DNA from: Phycisphaerae bacterium
Lineage (GTDB): Bacteria > Planctomycetota > Phycisphaerae > Phycisphaerales > UBA1924
DNA length: 64,000 nucleotides
Reading direction: 5' to 3'
Assembly (NCBI GenBank): GCA_016794925.1
Contig: JAEUIW010000002.1
Location: 248,001 to 312,000 of the forward strand
Each line of letters begins with the position of its first letter. Position 1 is the first letter of the stretch. Below are positions 34,996 to 42,270 of this stretch, one piece after another. The notes under the pieces were generated by a model. That model was not told where the DNA came from. It did no database searches and worked only from the letters and a program-made list of their open reading frames with translations. Made by a program: the position numbers and the translations under genes.

Positions 34996-36693
34996 CTATT
35001 CGGGATCCGGCGAGTCCGCCCCATCCCCATTCTCATCCCGCACCACAACCTGGGTGCCCGACAGAACGTCCGCGGCATGCCTCGACTGCGCATCAAAGAA
35101 CGCGGTTGCCAAGAGCGGCGGCATGGACCATTTCAGCGCGTTTCTCAATGCTGATTGGACGAGCCCGCATGACGATTCTCCCACCGCTGGCCGCCGCGCA
35201 TCGGCCACCCCACACCCGCACACGAGCTTTCCCAAGCTCTGTCCCAACAGCCCTTCCGCGACCGTACCCAACAACCAACCACAAAGCACAAAGCGTCCAA
35301 GGATCTGAACGGCGGCCTCGGCTCCTCCCCAATACAAGGGAATGAACAGGTCTCGCACTGACATGTCCAGTGTCGCCGCGGCAATCAGACCGACGAGGCC
35401 GATGTCCGCCAGCATCGCCGCGCTGCGCCGGCGCAACGGCGCGGACCGCACACCCGCCGCGAACGTCACCGGCCGCCGTGCGCCGGGGCGCATCAACGTG
35501 GCAGCCGCCAACACGATCAACACCAACATCAAGAAGCCCAATGCCCGAATCTGCGTCGGCGTCAGGATCGAGACTGCGTGCGCGGGCCCACGGAACATCT
35601 CTCGCCCGGTCGCGACCGACCATTCGCAGACTTGGACGGCCCGCCACGCGCTCGCACCGCGCGCCGCGTCCGCTCCGCCCGCTGCCGCCCATGCCACCAC
35701 CAGGCGCGACAGCCCTTCCAGTGGCAGCACGACGCTCGGCACGGGAACCTCACCGATGGTGCCAATCCGCTCCGCCTCGCGCTCAGTCACGGACCACACG
35801 TCCATTGACGATCCCGACCTCGTCAGGCCGATCAGTCGATCCTCGACCCAGAACACGCCAAAGTCGCTCGCGCCTTCCAACGCACGCGCCGGAAGACCAA
35901 CGAACCGACGCGTCCACCCAACTGAACGCACCGAATTCGGTGTTTCCATATCCGCAAGCCACAACTCCCCACGTGCCGTCTCACCGGCCCGGCACACCAG
36001 CGCGCCAAAGCCCTGCCGCGCCGGAACCAGCCATGCGCGCTCGACCTCGCTCCGATCCGCCGCGTCGGGCTCCGACACCCAAGCCGGATCGAGCCGGATC
36101 CACTCCGAGTTCATCAGCACGAACAAACCCCACGACCTCGGCCCCGCGCCCACCCCCTTGAGCAGGGCCACGGGACCGCAGGGTGATCCGACGAAACCGT
36201 GCAGCGACCCGGAACCAAGCAGCGCGGCCTCCATGCGAGGCCCTTGTGCTGGCGCGATCCCCCACCCGTCCCACGCTCCCTTCACGGCACGCAAAGACAG
36301 CACCGACCGCCGCGGAGCGCCCCCCTGCTCCCCGGCCTCGGGGTGGAACATCAGGAACACTTGGTCGTCCCGCGCCGCCAAGGCCGCGATTCGGCGACCA
36401 AGGCTCCACGCCGCGTGCATAGCGCCCGGTCCCTCCGACCCCGATCGAACCACACCCGGGTGTCGGGGTGGAAGGTGATGCAACGTCCACCGATCCCCGC
36501 GTCCGGGTGTCGGGAGGACCATCCACGCATGCCCGGTCCGGAATGTCGCGTCCGTCCAACCCATGCCCGCCGCGGCCGGCTGCGGCTCCGCGCGCACGGG
36601 GCAGCACCACAGAACCAAGACGATCAGCGCCGCGAGGGCGCTACCTTGGGGGAAGCTGCCGCGTCGGACCATCAGGAGCGCCGGATCCGTCAC
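34996..36693 (-). CDS. RDD-family membrane protein with large N-terminal extracytoplasmic domain
   Basis: Product of up to 565 residues. MVRRGSF at residue 8 is an attractive alternative start, as it gives a normal signal peptide (ALIVLVLWCCPVRA). About 370 residues of beta-rich sequence follow, with regularly spaced Trp and Gly suggesting a propeller. A membrane helix follows near 392-412, and the C-terminal RDD domain has RRRSAAMLADIGLVGLIAA, a second helix and GQSLGKLVCGCGV. RDD domains occur in several transporters and in proteins of unknown role. The gene overlaps the upstream lipoprotein gene by 53 bases. Nothing identifies a substrate. Confidence 0.68.
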   Translation of the reverse strand: MTDPALLMVRRGSFPQGSALAALIVLVLWCCPVRAEPQPAAAGMGWTDATFRTGHAWMVLPTPGRGDRWTLHHLPPRHPGVVRSGSEGPGAMHAAWSLGRRIAALAARDDQVFLMFHPEAGEQGGAPRRSVLSLRAVKGAWDGWGIAPAQGPRMEAALLGSGSLHGFVGSPCGPVALLKGVGAGPRSWGLFVLMNSEWIRLDPAWVSEPDAADRSEVERAWLVPARQGFGALVCRAGETARGELWLADMETPNSVRSVGWTRRFVGLPARALEGASDFGVFWVEDRLIGLTRSGSSMDVWSVTEREAERIGTIGEVPVPSVVLPLEGLSRLVVAWAAAGGADAARGASAWRAVQVCEWSVATGREMFRGPAHAVSILTPTQIRALGFLMLVLIVLAAATLMRPGARRPVTFAAGVRSAPLRRRSAAMLADIGLVGLIAAATLDMSVRDLFIPLYWGGAEAAVQILGRFVLCGWLLGTVAEGLLGQSLGKLVCGCGVADARRPAVGESSCGLVQSALRNALKWSMPPLLATAFFDAQSRHAADVLSGTQVVVRDENGDGADSPDPE

Positions 36694-37576
36694 GACGTTC
36701 GTCCTCCTGGATCACCCGCTCGACGGCGAACCGGCGCGACAGCGCCTCGAAATCAAACGCCTCCGGGCTGATCCGCCTCGCCCCATCCTCGTGCGCCGAA
36801 AGATAGAGCCTCACGCTCGCCCCTGTGGGAACGTGCAACGCCCAGATCAGCCCCGGCGCACGCGGCGCGATGCTCCCGTCGCCGCGCAGCGATACGAAGT
36901 CATAGTCCCGCAGGTCCGCCACCACTTCCACCTCATCCCGCGCATCGAACAGCTCCACCTTCCGCGGCTCCCACGACTCCGGGTCGAGCCACACGCGTGT
37001 TGCCCCACCCGCACGGCCGCGTGTCGAAACTCCCAGCAGCGTCCCATCGCTCGACCACTGCGTCGAACCCAACTCTCGCTCCGGTTCCACGGGCATCGGG
37101 AGCACACCCAACAACGGAAGCAGGTCCAGCGGGTGAACCGCAAGCCCCGCTCGAGTGCCCGAGGACTGCGCGGCCCGCTCCGAACCCACATGGGCGATCT
37201 TTTTCTTGTACAACTCGAACCACCACCACCGCCTCTCGTCGCACCCGATCCAAAGACCTTTCTCCCCCATCTTCCCCACCGAGAGCGCCAGCCGGCGCGG
37301 CCGTGCAACCTGCAACACTCCCGTTCCCTGCTCCGATCGCGCCGTCCCCTCCCCGTCCGTCCAGTCGATCTCCACCACGGCTTCCGCCCATAGCGACGTG
37401 AGCCGCTCCACACGTTCGTTGTATCCCGCCGCGGCTTCGCTGTAGGACGGCGGCGGGCCCACAATCGGCCGCTCCCGTTCCCCCCCCCTCACCCCGTTTA
37501 CCTGCTGATCGTGGCACCCGGCCGCGAGCACCCCGGCCAACGCCAACCCCGCTCTCGCGCCGCGCCCGTATCTCAC
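36641..37576 (-). CDS. LolA/LolB-like lipoprotein (tentative)
   Basis: Product of 311 residues with a lipoprotein signal: MRYGRG, a hydrophobic LALAGVLAAG and Cys21. The mature part begins with a helix (YNERVERLTSLWAEAVVEIDW) and then alternating strands: GTGVLQVARPRRLALSVG, KGLWIGCDERRWWWFEL, TRVWLDPESWEPRKVELFD and VVADLRDYDFV. This is the antiparallel beta-sheet rhythm of LolA/LolB-type lipid carriers. Similarity is structural in pattern only, and LolA's classical Arg is not evident. It overlaps the next gene by 53 bases and its own ATG overlaps the upstream gene's stop, so three genes here are coupled. Confidence 0.55.
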   Translation of the reverse strand: MRYGRGARAGLALAGVLAAGCHDQQVNGVRGGERERPIVGPPPSYSEAAAGYNERVERLTSLWAEAVVEIDWTDGEGTARSEQGTGVLQVARPRRLALSVGKMGEKGLWIGCDERRWWWFELYKKKIAHVGSERAAQSSGTRAGLAVHPLDLLPLLGVLPMPVEPERELGSTQWSSDGTLLGVSTRGRAGGATRVWLDPESWEPRKVELFDARDEVEVVADLRDYDFVSLRGDGSIAPRAPGLIWALHVPTGASVRLYLSAHEDGARRISPEAFDFEALSRRFAVERVIQEDERRDGSGAPDGPTRQLPPR

Positions 37577-38148
37577 ACGCCCTCTCCCGATGGCGTTGCC
37601 CGCTCCACCGCGCGCGACCCGCCCGCTCGCCCGCCGAGCACGCCCCCGATCTCATCGATCACCTCCGCGATCGTCGCCTCGTCCATCCCCGGATCGACGA
37701 GATCGCGATCCCGGTCTTCACCCTTTCGCCGCACGAGTAGCACCGAGGTCCCGTCCGGCCTCCTCACCGTTCCCGACGCGACGAGCAATCGCTTGCGGAT
37801 CAGCAGCAGACCCAGAACGAATCTGAACGCCTGCCGCCGTGCCTCGTTCGACTCCGCCAGTTGCTCGAAGAGATCCTGCAGCGCGTCGTCATCGAGCAGC
37901 GCGGGGCCATCTCGCCCTACCTCACGAACCACCGTGCGCCAGTGCCCGAACAGACGCGCCGGCGCGTTCGGCCGCGCACCCGCGTCCCACTCCCGGGCCA
38001 GAAAATCGATCCGACGCAATGCCCCGCCCGGTTCGTCCTCGACCAGCGCCGCCACGCACGCGACGCCCGTGCTCAGGGGAACCCCCGTCGCCGCGCACAC
38101 CCCCGAACCGCTCCCCACCGGGTATTTCGACTCGAACACGCTCGCCAT
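37573..38148 (-). CDS. Conserved hypothetical protein, 191 residues
   Basis: Not recognised. The N-terminus has two Cys close together (GSGSGVCAATG and GVACVAAL), the sort of spacing a zinc site or disulphide uses. The middle is helical (LFEQLAESNEARRQAFRFVLGLLLIRKRLL), followed by TSVLLVRRK and an acidic tail helix (DEATIAEVIDEIGGVL). There is no signal peptide or membrane helix, so it is probably cytoplasmic. Its stop overlaps the LolA-like gene start by four bases, suggesting joint expression. About 200 bases without a gene separate it from the small zinc-ribbon gene upstream. Confidence 0.65.
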   Translation of the reverse strand: MASVFESKYPVGSGSGVCAATGVPLSTGVACVAALVEDEPGGALRRIDFLAREWDAGARPNAPARLFGHWRTVVREVGRDGPALLDDDALQDLFEQLAESNEARRQAFRFVLGLLLIRKRLLVASGTVRRPDGTSVLLVRRKGEDRDRDLVDPGMDEATIAEVIDEIGGVLGGRAGGSRAVERATPSGEGV

Positions 38149-38355
38149 GCGCCAACTCTACCACGGCCAAGACTCTTTCACTTGGAGCGGGGGTGGGCGC
38201 GCGGGCAGACTCACTGGACATTGGGGAATCGGTATCGCGCCTGCACCAGCACCTGTTCAGGCGGCGCGTGTCTTCCATGACCGCTGCTATCGGTGCATGG
38301 CGCGGCCAATTCGGCCCCCACACAACTCACGCGCGGCGGCGCAACCGTGCGTTTT

Positions 38356-38622
38356 CTATGGCGTGCAGGTCACCCGGAACGACCGTTTCATCGTCCCTCC
38401 CGGCCCGATCGGGAACGAGATTTTCTTGCCGCACCGCGGGCAACAGCCCGTGTACGCGTCCCCCTGGACCGATCTCGCGGCCCGGCCGTACAGCCCGGCA
38501 CAATCAAACCACAGCCGCAGGAACGGCGTGGGCCGGGCCAATCCTCGCACCACCGCGACATCTCCGTCCGATGCTCGAGGCCCCAGGCCGGCAATATCCA
38601 CGATGTCTCGATCGCGATCCAC
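38356..38622 (-). CDS. Small zinc-ribbon-like protein
   Basis: Product of 88 residues. An in-frame stop three codons upstream makes GTG 38622 the first possible start, and AAGGA precedes it at normal distance. The N-terminal half (IVDIAGLGPRASDGDVAVVRGL; FLRLWFDCAGLYG) is a short alpha/beta segment. The C-terminal 30 residues contain GCCPRCGKKISFPIG and end in RVTCTP, giving a CxxC pair plus a distal Cys that could bind zinc. No function can be named. It lies 207 bases upstream of the 191-residue gene and faces lpxI divergently. Confidence 0.6.
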   Translation of the reverse strand: MDRDRDIVDIAGLGPRASDGDVAVVRGLARPTPFLRLWFDCAGLYGRAARSVQGDAYTGCCPRCGKKISFPIGPGGTMKRSFRVTCTP

Positions 38623-38784
38623 TCTGGATCCTTATCGGTTCCGACTTGGCGGTAACCGGGCCAAATTCGTGGCGAGTCAGCAAGCCGCATCGCGGCCGCG
38701 TCCGAACCCCGATTCGAGCAGGATCCGTTGCCGGAGCGATCACCCAAGAATACCCTTGTGACGAGCGTGCGGCCCGAACTTTGA

Positions 38785-38805
38785 CCGATCAGAAAGGTTG
38801 ATCGG
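38785..38805. promoter_or_regulatory. Inverted repeat upstream of lpxI
   Basis: CCGATCA and TGATCGG (38785-38791, 38799-38805) form a perfect 7-bp dyad with a seven-base centre, 36 bases before the lpxI ATG. It could be an operator or a leader hairpin. No clear -10 box accompanies it. Confidence 0.4.
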
Positions 38806-38841
38806 CCCGGGTCGGAATGGTCGATCCCGGCTCCAGCGACG

Positions 38842-39777
38842 ATGGTTAGTCCACTCACGATCCTCCCTGATCCACCGCCCCCGCCGACGCCCATCGGGCT
38901 TATCGCCGCGGGCGGCAACCTCCCAGTGCTCATCGCCCGAGCGTTGCGTGAACGTGGGCACCCTGTCCACGGTTTGGGGTTGGCCTCGCAATTCGAGCCC
39001 GCTCTACCGACGCTCTGCACGACCTTCCGTTCCGTGGGCGTGCTCCGGGTGGGCACCTGGGGCCGCCATCTATCCAACCGTGGCGTGCGGCACGCCATCA
39101 TGGTCGGCAAGGTGGACAAAGCCGCTCTGATGCACAACCCGCTGCGGATCCTGCAGCACCTGCCCGACATGCGGACGTTGCTCGCCTGGTACCGGAACCT
39201 GAGGCATGACAAGCGATCGCACGCGATCCTCACCGCGGTCGCCAACGAGCTGGGCCGCTGCGGAGTCGAACTGCTCGACTCGACCGCCCCGATCCCCGAC
39301 CAGCTCTCCGAGACCGGCTGCATGACCGCACGCCAGCCCACCCCGCAGCAGCGATCGGACATCGCTTTCGCCTGGCCGCTGCTCAACGAGTTGCTCCGCC
39401 TGGACATCGGCCAGGCCATCGCCGTGCGCGAGCGCGACACCATCGCCGTCGAGGCCGTGGAGGGCACCGACCGGATGATCGAACGTTCCGGACAGCTCTG
39501 CCGCGCCACCGGATGGACGCTCTGCAAGGGAGCCCGCACCGGGCACGACCGCCGCTCGGACGTGCCCACCGTCGGCATCCGCACGATCGAAAATCTGCAC
39601 GCGGCCGGCGGACGCTGCCTGGCCCTCGCCGCGGGCGACGTGATCATCGTGAACAAGGCCGAAACTCTCGAGGCGGCGGATCGGCTGGGCATCGCGGTGC
39701 TGGGCGTGCCCACCATCGCGACGACGCTCGACACCGACGCGGTTACCGCGCTGGCCGGCCAGGGTGGGGCTGTCTGA
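38842..39777 (+). CDS. lpxI: UDP-2,3-diacylglucosamine pyrophosphatase LpxI
   Basis: Product of 311 residues with the LpxI (DUF1009) pattern: IGLIAAGGNLPVLIARALRERG at the start, MVGKVDKAALM, SDIAFAWPLLNELLRLDIGQAIAVRER, the GTDRMIERSG turn, and the C-terminal KGARTGHDRRSDVPTVG, AGDVIIVNKAETLEAAD. LpxI cleaves UDP-2,3-diacylglucosamine to lipid X and UMP, the fourth step of lipid A synthesis, in bacteria that lack LpxH. A Pro-rich stretch PDPPPPPTP precedes the domain. The gene supports a Gram-negative outer membrane with lipid A. The TlyA-like gene follows within 40 bases. Confidence 0.9.
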   Translation: MVSPLTILPDPPPPPTPIGLIAAGGNLPVLIARALRERGHPVHGLGLASQFEPALPTLCTTFRSVGVLRVGTWGRHLSNRGVRHAIMVGKVDKAALMHNPLRILQHLPDMRTLLAWYRNLRHDKRSHAILTAVANELGRCGVELLDSTAPIPDQLSETGCMTARQPTPQQRSDIAFAWPLLNELLRLDIGQAIAVRERDTIAVEAVEGTDRMIERSGQLCRATGWTLCKGARTGHDRRSDVPTVGIRTIENLHAAGGRCLALAAGDVIIVNKAETLEAADRLGIAVLGVPTIATTLDTDAVTALAGQGGAV

Positions 39778-39817
39778 GCACGACCGTTCCCTCGCCAACA
39801 GCGGCCGCCGGTGCGGC

Positions 39818-40423
39818 ATGAAGTCGCCGGATCCCCCACACCCATATGTCTCCCGGGGCGGCCTGAAACTCGCCCACGCGCTGGAGTCCTTCGGCATCGA
39901 TCCCCGCGGGCTGTGTTGCGCGGACCTCGGTTGCTCGACCGGCGGCTTCACGGACTGCCTGCTCCAGCGCGGCGCGGCGCGAGTCACGGCCATCGACACC
40001 TCGTACGGCGCGTTCGCGTGGCGGCTGCGGAATGACCCACGGGTCCGCCTGCTTGAGCGGACCAACGCGCTGCACGTCGCACCCCTCACCGGCGAAGCGC
40101 CGCTCGACCTGGTGGTGATTGACCTCGGCTGGACACCCCAGCGACTGGCGATCCCCGCGGCGCGGCGTTGGGTCCGCGGCCCGACCGGACGGATCGTCAC
40201 GCTCATCAAACCGCACTACGAGCTGACGCCTGACGAAAAAGCCACGCTCCTGCATCGCGGCGTCCTCGAGGACGCCGACGCCGAGCGCATCGTCCGCCGC
40301 GTGCTCGACGCGATGCCCGGGATCGGCGCGCGAGCCCTTGAGATCACGCCCTCTCCGATCCGCGGCTCGCCCGATCGCTCGCGTGGGAACCTGGAGTGGC
40401 TGGCGCTGCTCGAGCCGTCCTGA
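39818..40423 (+). CDS. TlyA/FtsJ-like rRNA methyltransferase lacking the S4 domain
   Basis: Product of 201 residues from ATG 39818; a GTG at 39764 overlapping lpxI would add 18. It begins almost at YVSRGGLKLAHALESF, the linker and start of the TlyA methyltransferase domain, then has the SAM-binding DLGCSTGGFTDCLL, VTAIDTSYGAFAWRL, LLERTNAL, and VVIDLGW. The lysine of the K-D-K-type catalytic set lies in TLIKPHYEL. TlyA proteins 2'-O-methylate 16S and/or 23S rRNA and normally carry an N-terminal S4 RNA-binding domain of about 60 residues; this one does not. It may use a partner or a different substrate. Confidence 0.78.
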   Translation: MKSPDPPHPYVSRGGLKLAHALESFGIDPRGLCCADLGCSTGGFTDCLLQRGAARVTAIDTSYGAFAWRLRNDPRVRLLERTNALHVAPLTGEAPLDLVVIDLGWTPQRLAIPAARRWVRGPTGRIVTLIKPHYELTPDEKATLLHRGVLEDADAERIVRRVLDAMPGIGARALEITPSPIRGSPDRSRGNLEWLALLEPS

Positions 40424-40488
40424 TCCCCCGGGCCCGCGCCGAGGTACACTGTGCGCAGATCCACACACGTCACGAAAGAGAGGCCCGC

Positions 40489-41796
40489 ATGCTGATACCG
40501 ATGACCGCCGCCGCGCTGCTCACCGTCAACGGACCCGTGACCTCGGCCCCGCCGGCGCTCTCCGCCGCCGACTCCGCGGCGGGCTGGGCGCTGTACACCG
40601 GCTCGAACGCCTCCACTCTCTGGCGGGGATACAAGGAAAAGGGATTCCCTTCCAAAGGCTGGAAGATCGAGAATGGCGAACTGTCCATCTCCAAGGGCGG
40701 AGGGGGCGGGGACCTGATCACCAAAGAGCAGTTCGCGGACGTCGAGATGAGCTTCCAGTTCAGGCTGGGGGAAAAGGCGAACTCGGGCGTGATGTGGCGG
40801 GTCGCGGAGACCGACGGCCCCAGCTACATGACGGGCCCGGAATACCAACTGCTCGAGGACGCGACGTACGGCGCGAAACCCACCGACCCTCACGCGTGCG
40901 CGGCGCTGTACGACCTCTACCCGCCCGGCGCGAACAAGACGACCAAGCCGGTCGGTCAGTGGAACGAGGGGCGCATCTACATCCGAAACGGCCTGGTGCA
41001 GCACTGGCTGAACGGGAAGAAGGTGGTCGAGGCCCGTGCCTTCGACGCCGCGGGCAAGCCCACAAAGGAATGGTCGGACAAGATCGCCGCGAGCAAGTTC
41101 AAGGACGCCAAGGGGTTCGGCGTGCAGCCGAAGGGGCACCTGGCAATCCAGGATCACGGCGACACCGAATTGGCGCTCCGGGACGTGCGGATCCGCGACC
41201 TCGCCGCCCCGCTTCCGGGCGAAATCTCGCTGTTCAACGGAAAGGACCTGACCGGATGGAAGGCCGTGGTGCCGGACCTGGCCGCCAAGCAGCAGCCCGA
41301 GACTCAGGTGTGGGAGGTCCGCGACGGGGTGCTCATCTGCAAAGGGAGCCCGGCGGGTTACATCCGGACGGAGAAGGACTACACGAGTTACGTGCTTCGA
41401 CTGGAGTGGCGTTTCAATCCGGCGAAGGGACCCGGCAACAGCGGCGTGCTGCTGCGGATGGTCGGCGCGGACAAGGTGTGGCCCAAGAGCGTCGAGGCGC
41501 AACTCGAGTCCGGCAACGCGGGTGACTTCTGGAACATCGACAACTTCGTGATGACCGCCGCGAAGGACCGAACCAACGGACGGAACACGAAGAAGACCCA
41601 CGAGGGCGCGGAGCGACCCGTGGGCGAATGGAACGAGTACGAGATCATCGTTGACGGCGGCACCGTGGTGCTGAACGTCAACGGTGAAGAACTCAACCGC
41701 GCCACCGGGGTCGAGGTCGTTCCGGGGAAGATCTGCCTGCAGTCGGAGGGCGCCGAGATTCAGTTCCGCAACATCCGCCTGTCGCCCCTGAAGTGA
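40489..41796 (+). CDS. Secreted protein with two DUF1080 (3-keto-disaccharide hydrolase-like) domains
   Basis: Product of 435 residues; ATG 40489 follows GAGAGG at normal spacing and gives a short, weakly hydrophobic leader (LIPMTAAALLTVNGPV). Two tandem beta-jelly-roll DUF1080 domains follow, about residues 30-235 and 240-434. Each opens with a W-x-L-Y/F-G motif (GWALYTGSNAS; ISLFNGKDLTGW) and contains F-x-L-E/S-F-x-F-R and NSGVMWR or NSGVLLR, and each ends in an I-x-F-R-N/D-I/V-R-I/L strand. DUF1080 proteins are abundant in planctomycetes; characterised members cleave 3-keto glycosides. It is the only carbohydrate gene on this strand nearby. Confidence 0.83.
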   Translation: MLIPMTAAALLTVNGPVTSAPPALSAADSAAGWALYTGSNASTLWRGYKEKGFPSKGWKIENGELSISKGGGGGDLITKEQFADVEMSFQFRLGEKANSGVMWRVAETDGPSYMTGPEYQLLEDATYGAKPTDPHACAALYDLYPPGANKTTKPVGQWNEGRIYIRNGLVQHWLNGKKVVEARAFDAAGKPTKEWSDKIAASKFKDAKGFGVQPKGHLAIQDHGDTELALRDVRIRDLAAPLPGEISLFNGKDLTGWKAVVPDLAAKQQPETQVWEVRDGVLICKGSPAGYIRTEKDYTSYVLRLEWRFNPAKGPGNSGVLLRMVGADKVWPKSVEAQLESGNAGDFWNIDNFVMTAAKDRTNGRNTKKTHEGAERPVGEWNEYEIIVDGGTVVLNVNGEELNRATGVEVVPGKICLQSEGAEIQFRNIRLSPLK

Positions 41797-41814
41797 CCGG
41801 CGATACCGTAGCGA

Positions 41815-42195
41815 TCATGCGAATGGGCCCGGCTCGTAGCGCATCACTTCCTTCACTTCGTTCTCGGCGGACATGATGAGAACCGTGGGCCGGTGGCCGC
41901 GGTACTCCTCGTCGGTCATGAGCGCGTAGTGCATCACGATCACACGGTCGCCGACCTCGAAGAGCCGCGCCGCGGCGCCGTTGAGTTCGATGCGTCGCGA
42001 CCCGGCCGGAGCCGCGAAAATGTACGTCTCCAGCCGTTCGCCGGTGCGGCAGTTGGCGACCGCGACCAGATCGCTGGCTCGCATTCCCGAAACCCTCAGC
42101 AGATCGGCATCGATCGTGATCGAGCCGACGTACTCCGGGAACGCCCCCGTCACGCGGGCGAAGTGGATCTTGCTGTGCAACACGCTCCTGAGCAT
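41815..42195 (-). CDS. panD: Aspartate 1-decarboxylase precursor
   Basis: Product of 126 residues from ATG 42195, the usual length. MLRSVLHSKIHFARVT and the self-cleavage site Y22-V-G24-S25 (EYVGSITID) are conserved. Cleavage between Gly24 and Ser25 makes the pyruvoyl cofactor. ANCRTGERLETYIFAAP, LNGAAARL and GDRVIVMHYALM complete the fold. PanD converts aspartate to beta-alanine for pantothenate and coenzyme A. No other pan gene is near; the gene is convergent with the DUF1080 gene and follows the sugar dehydrogenase gene in transcription order. Confidence 0.95.
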   Translation of the reverse strand: MLRSVLHSKIHFARVTGAFPEYVGSITIDADLLRVSGMRASDLVAVANCRTGERLETYIFAAPAGSRRIELNGAAARLFEVGDRVIVMHYALMTDEEYRGHRPTVLIMSAENEVKEVMRYEPGPFA

Positions 42196-42270
42196 CGATC
42201 CTCCGAAGCACCCGTCGGGCGAGCCCGCACGTGCCGGGACGCTAGGCCCGACCCCGCGCGGCGTCACCGT

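Noticed and set aside
32249-35308. A 1019-codon open frame on the plus strand, opposite the TPR gene
   Set aside because: It is rich in Arg, His, Pro and Gln without domains and exists because high GC at codon position 3 of the minus-strand gene removes stops. The TPR frame has a TM helix and regular repeats.
39764-39817. GTG 39764 as start of the TlyA-like gene, overlapping lpxI
   Set aside because: The additional 18 residues show no family similarity and no S4 domain; ATG 39818 is closer to the conserved linker. Not fully excluded.
38388-39845. A 485-codon minus-strand frame opposite lpxI
   Set aside because: Arg/Ser-rich, no domain, and lpxI on the plus strand matches its family throughout.
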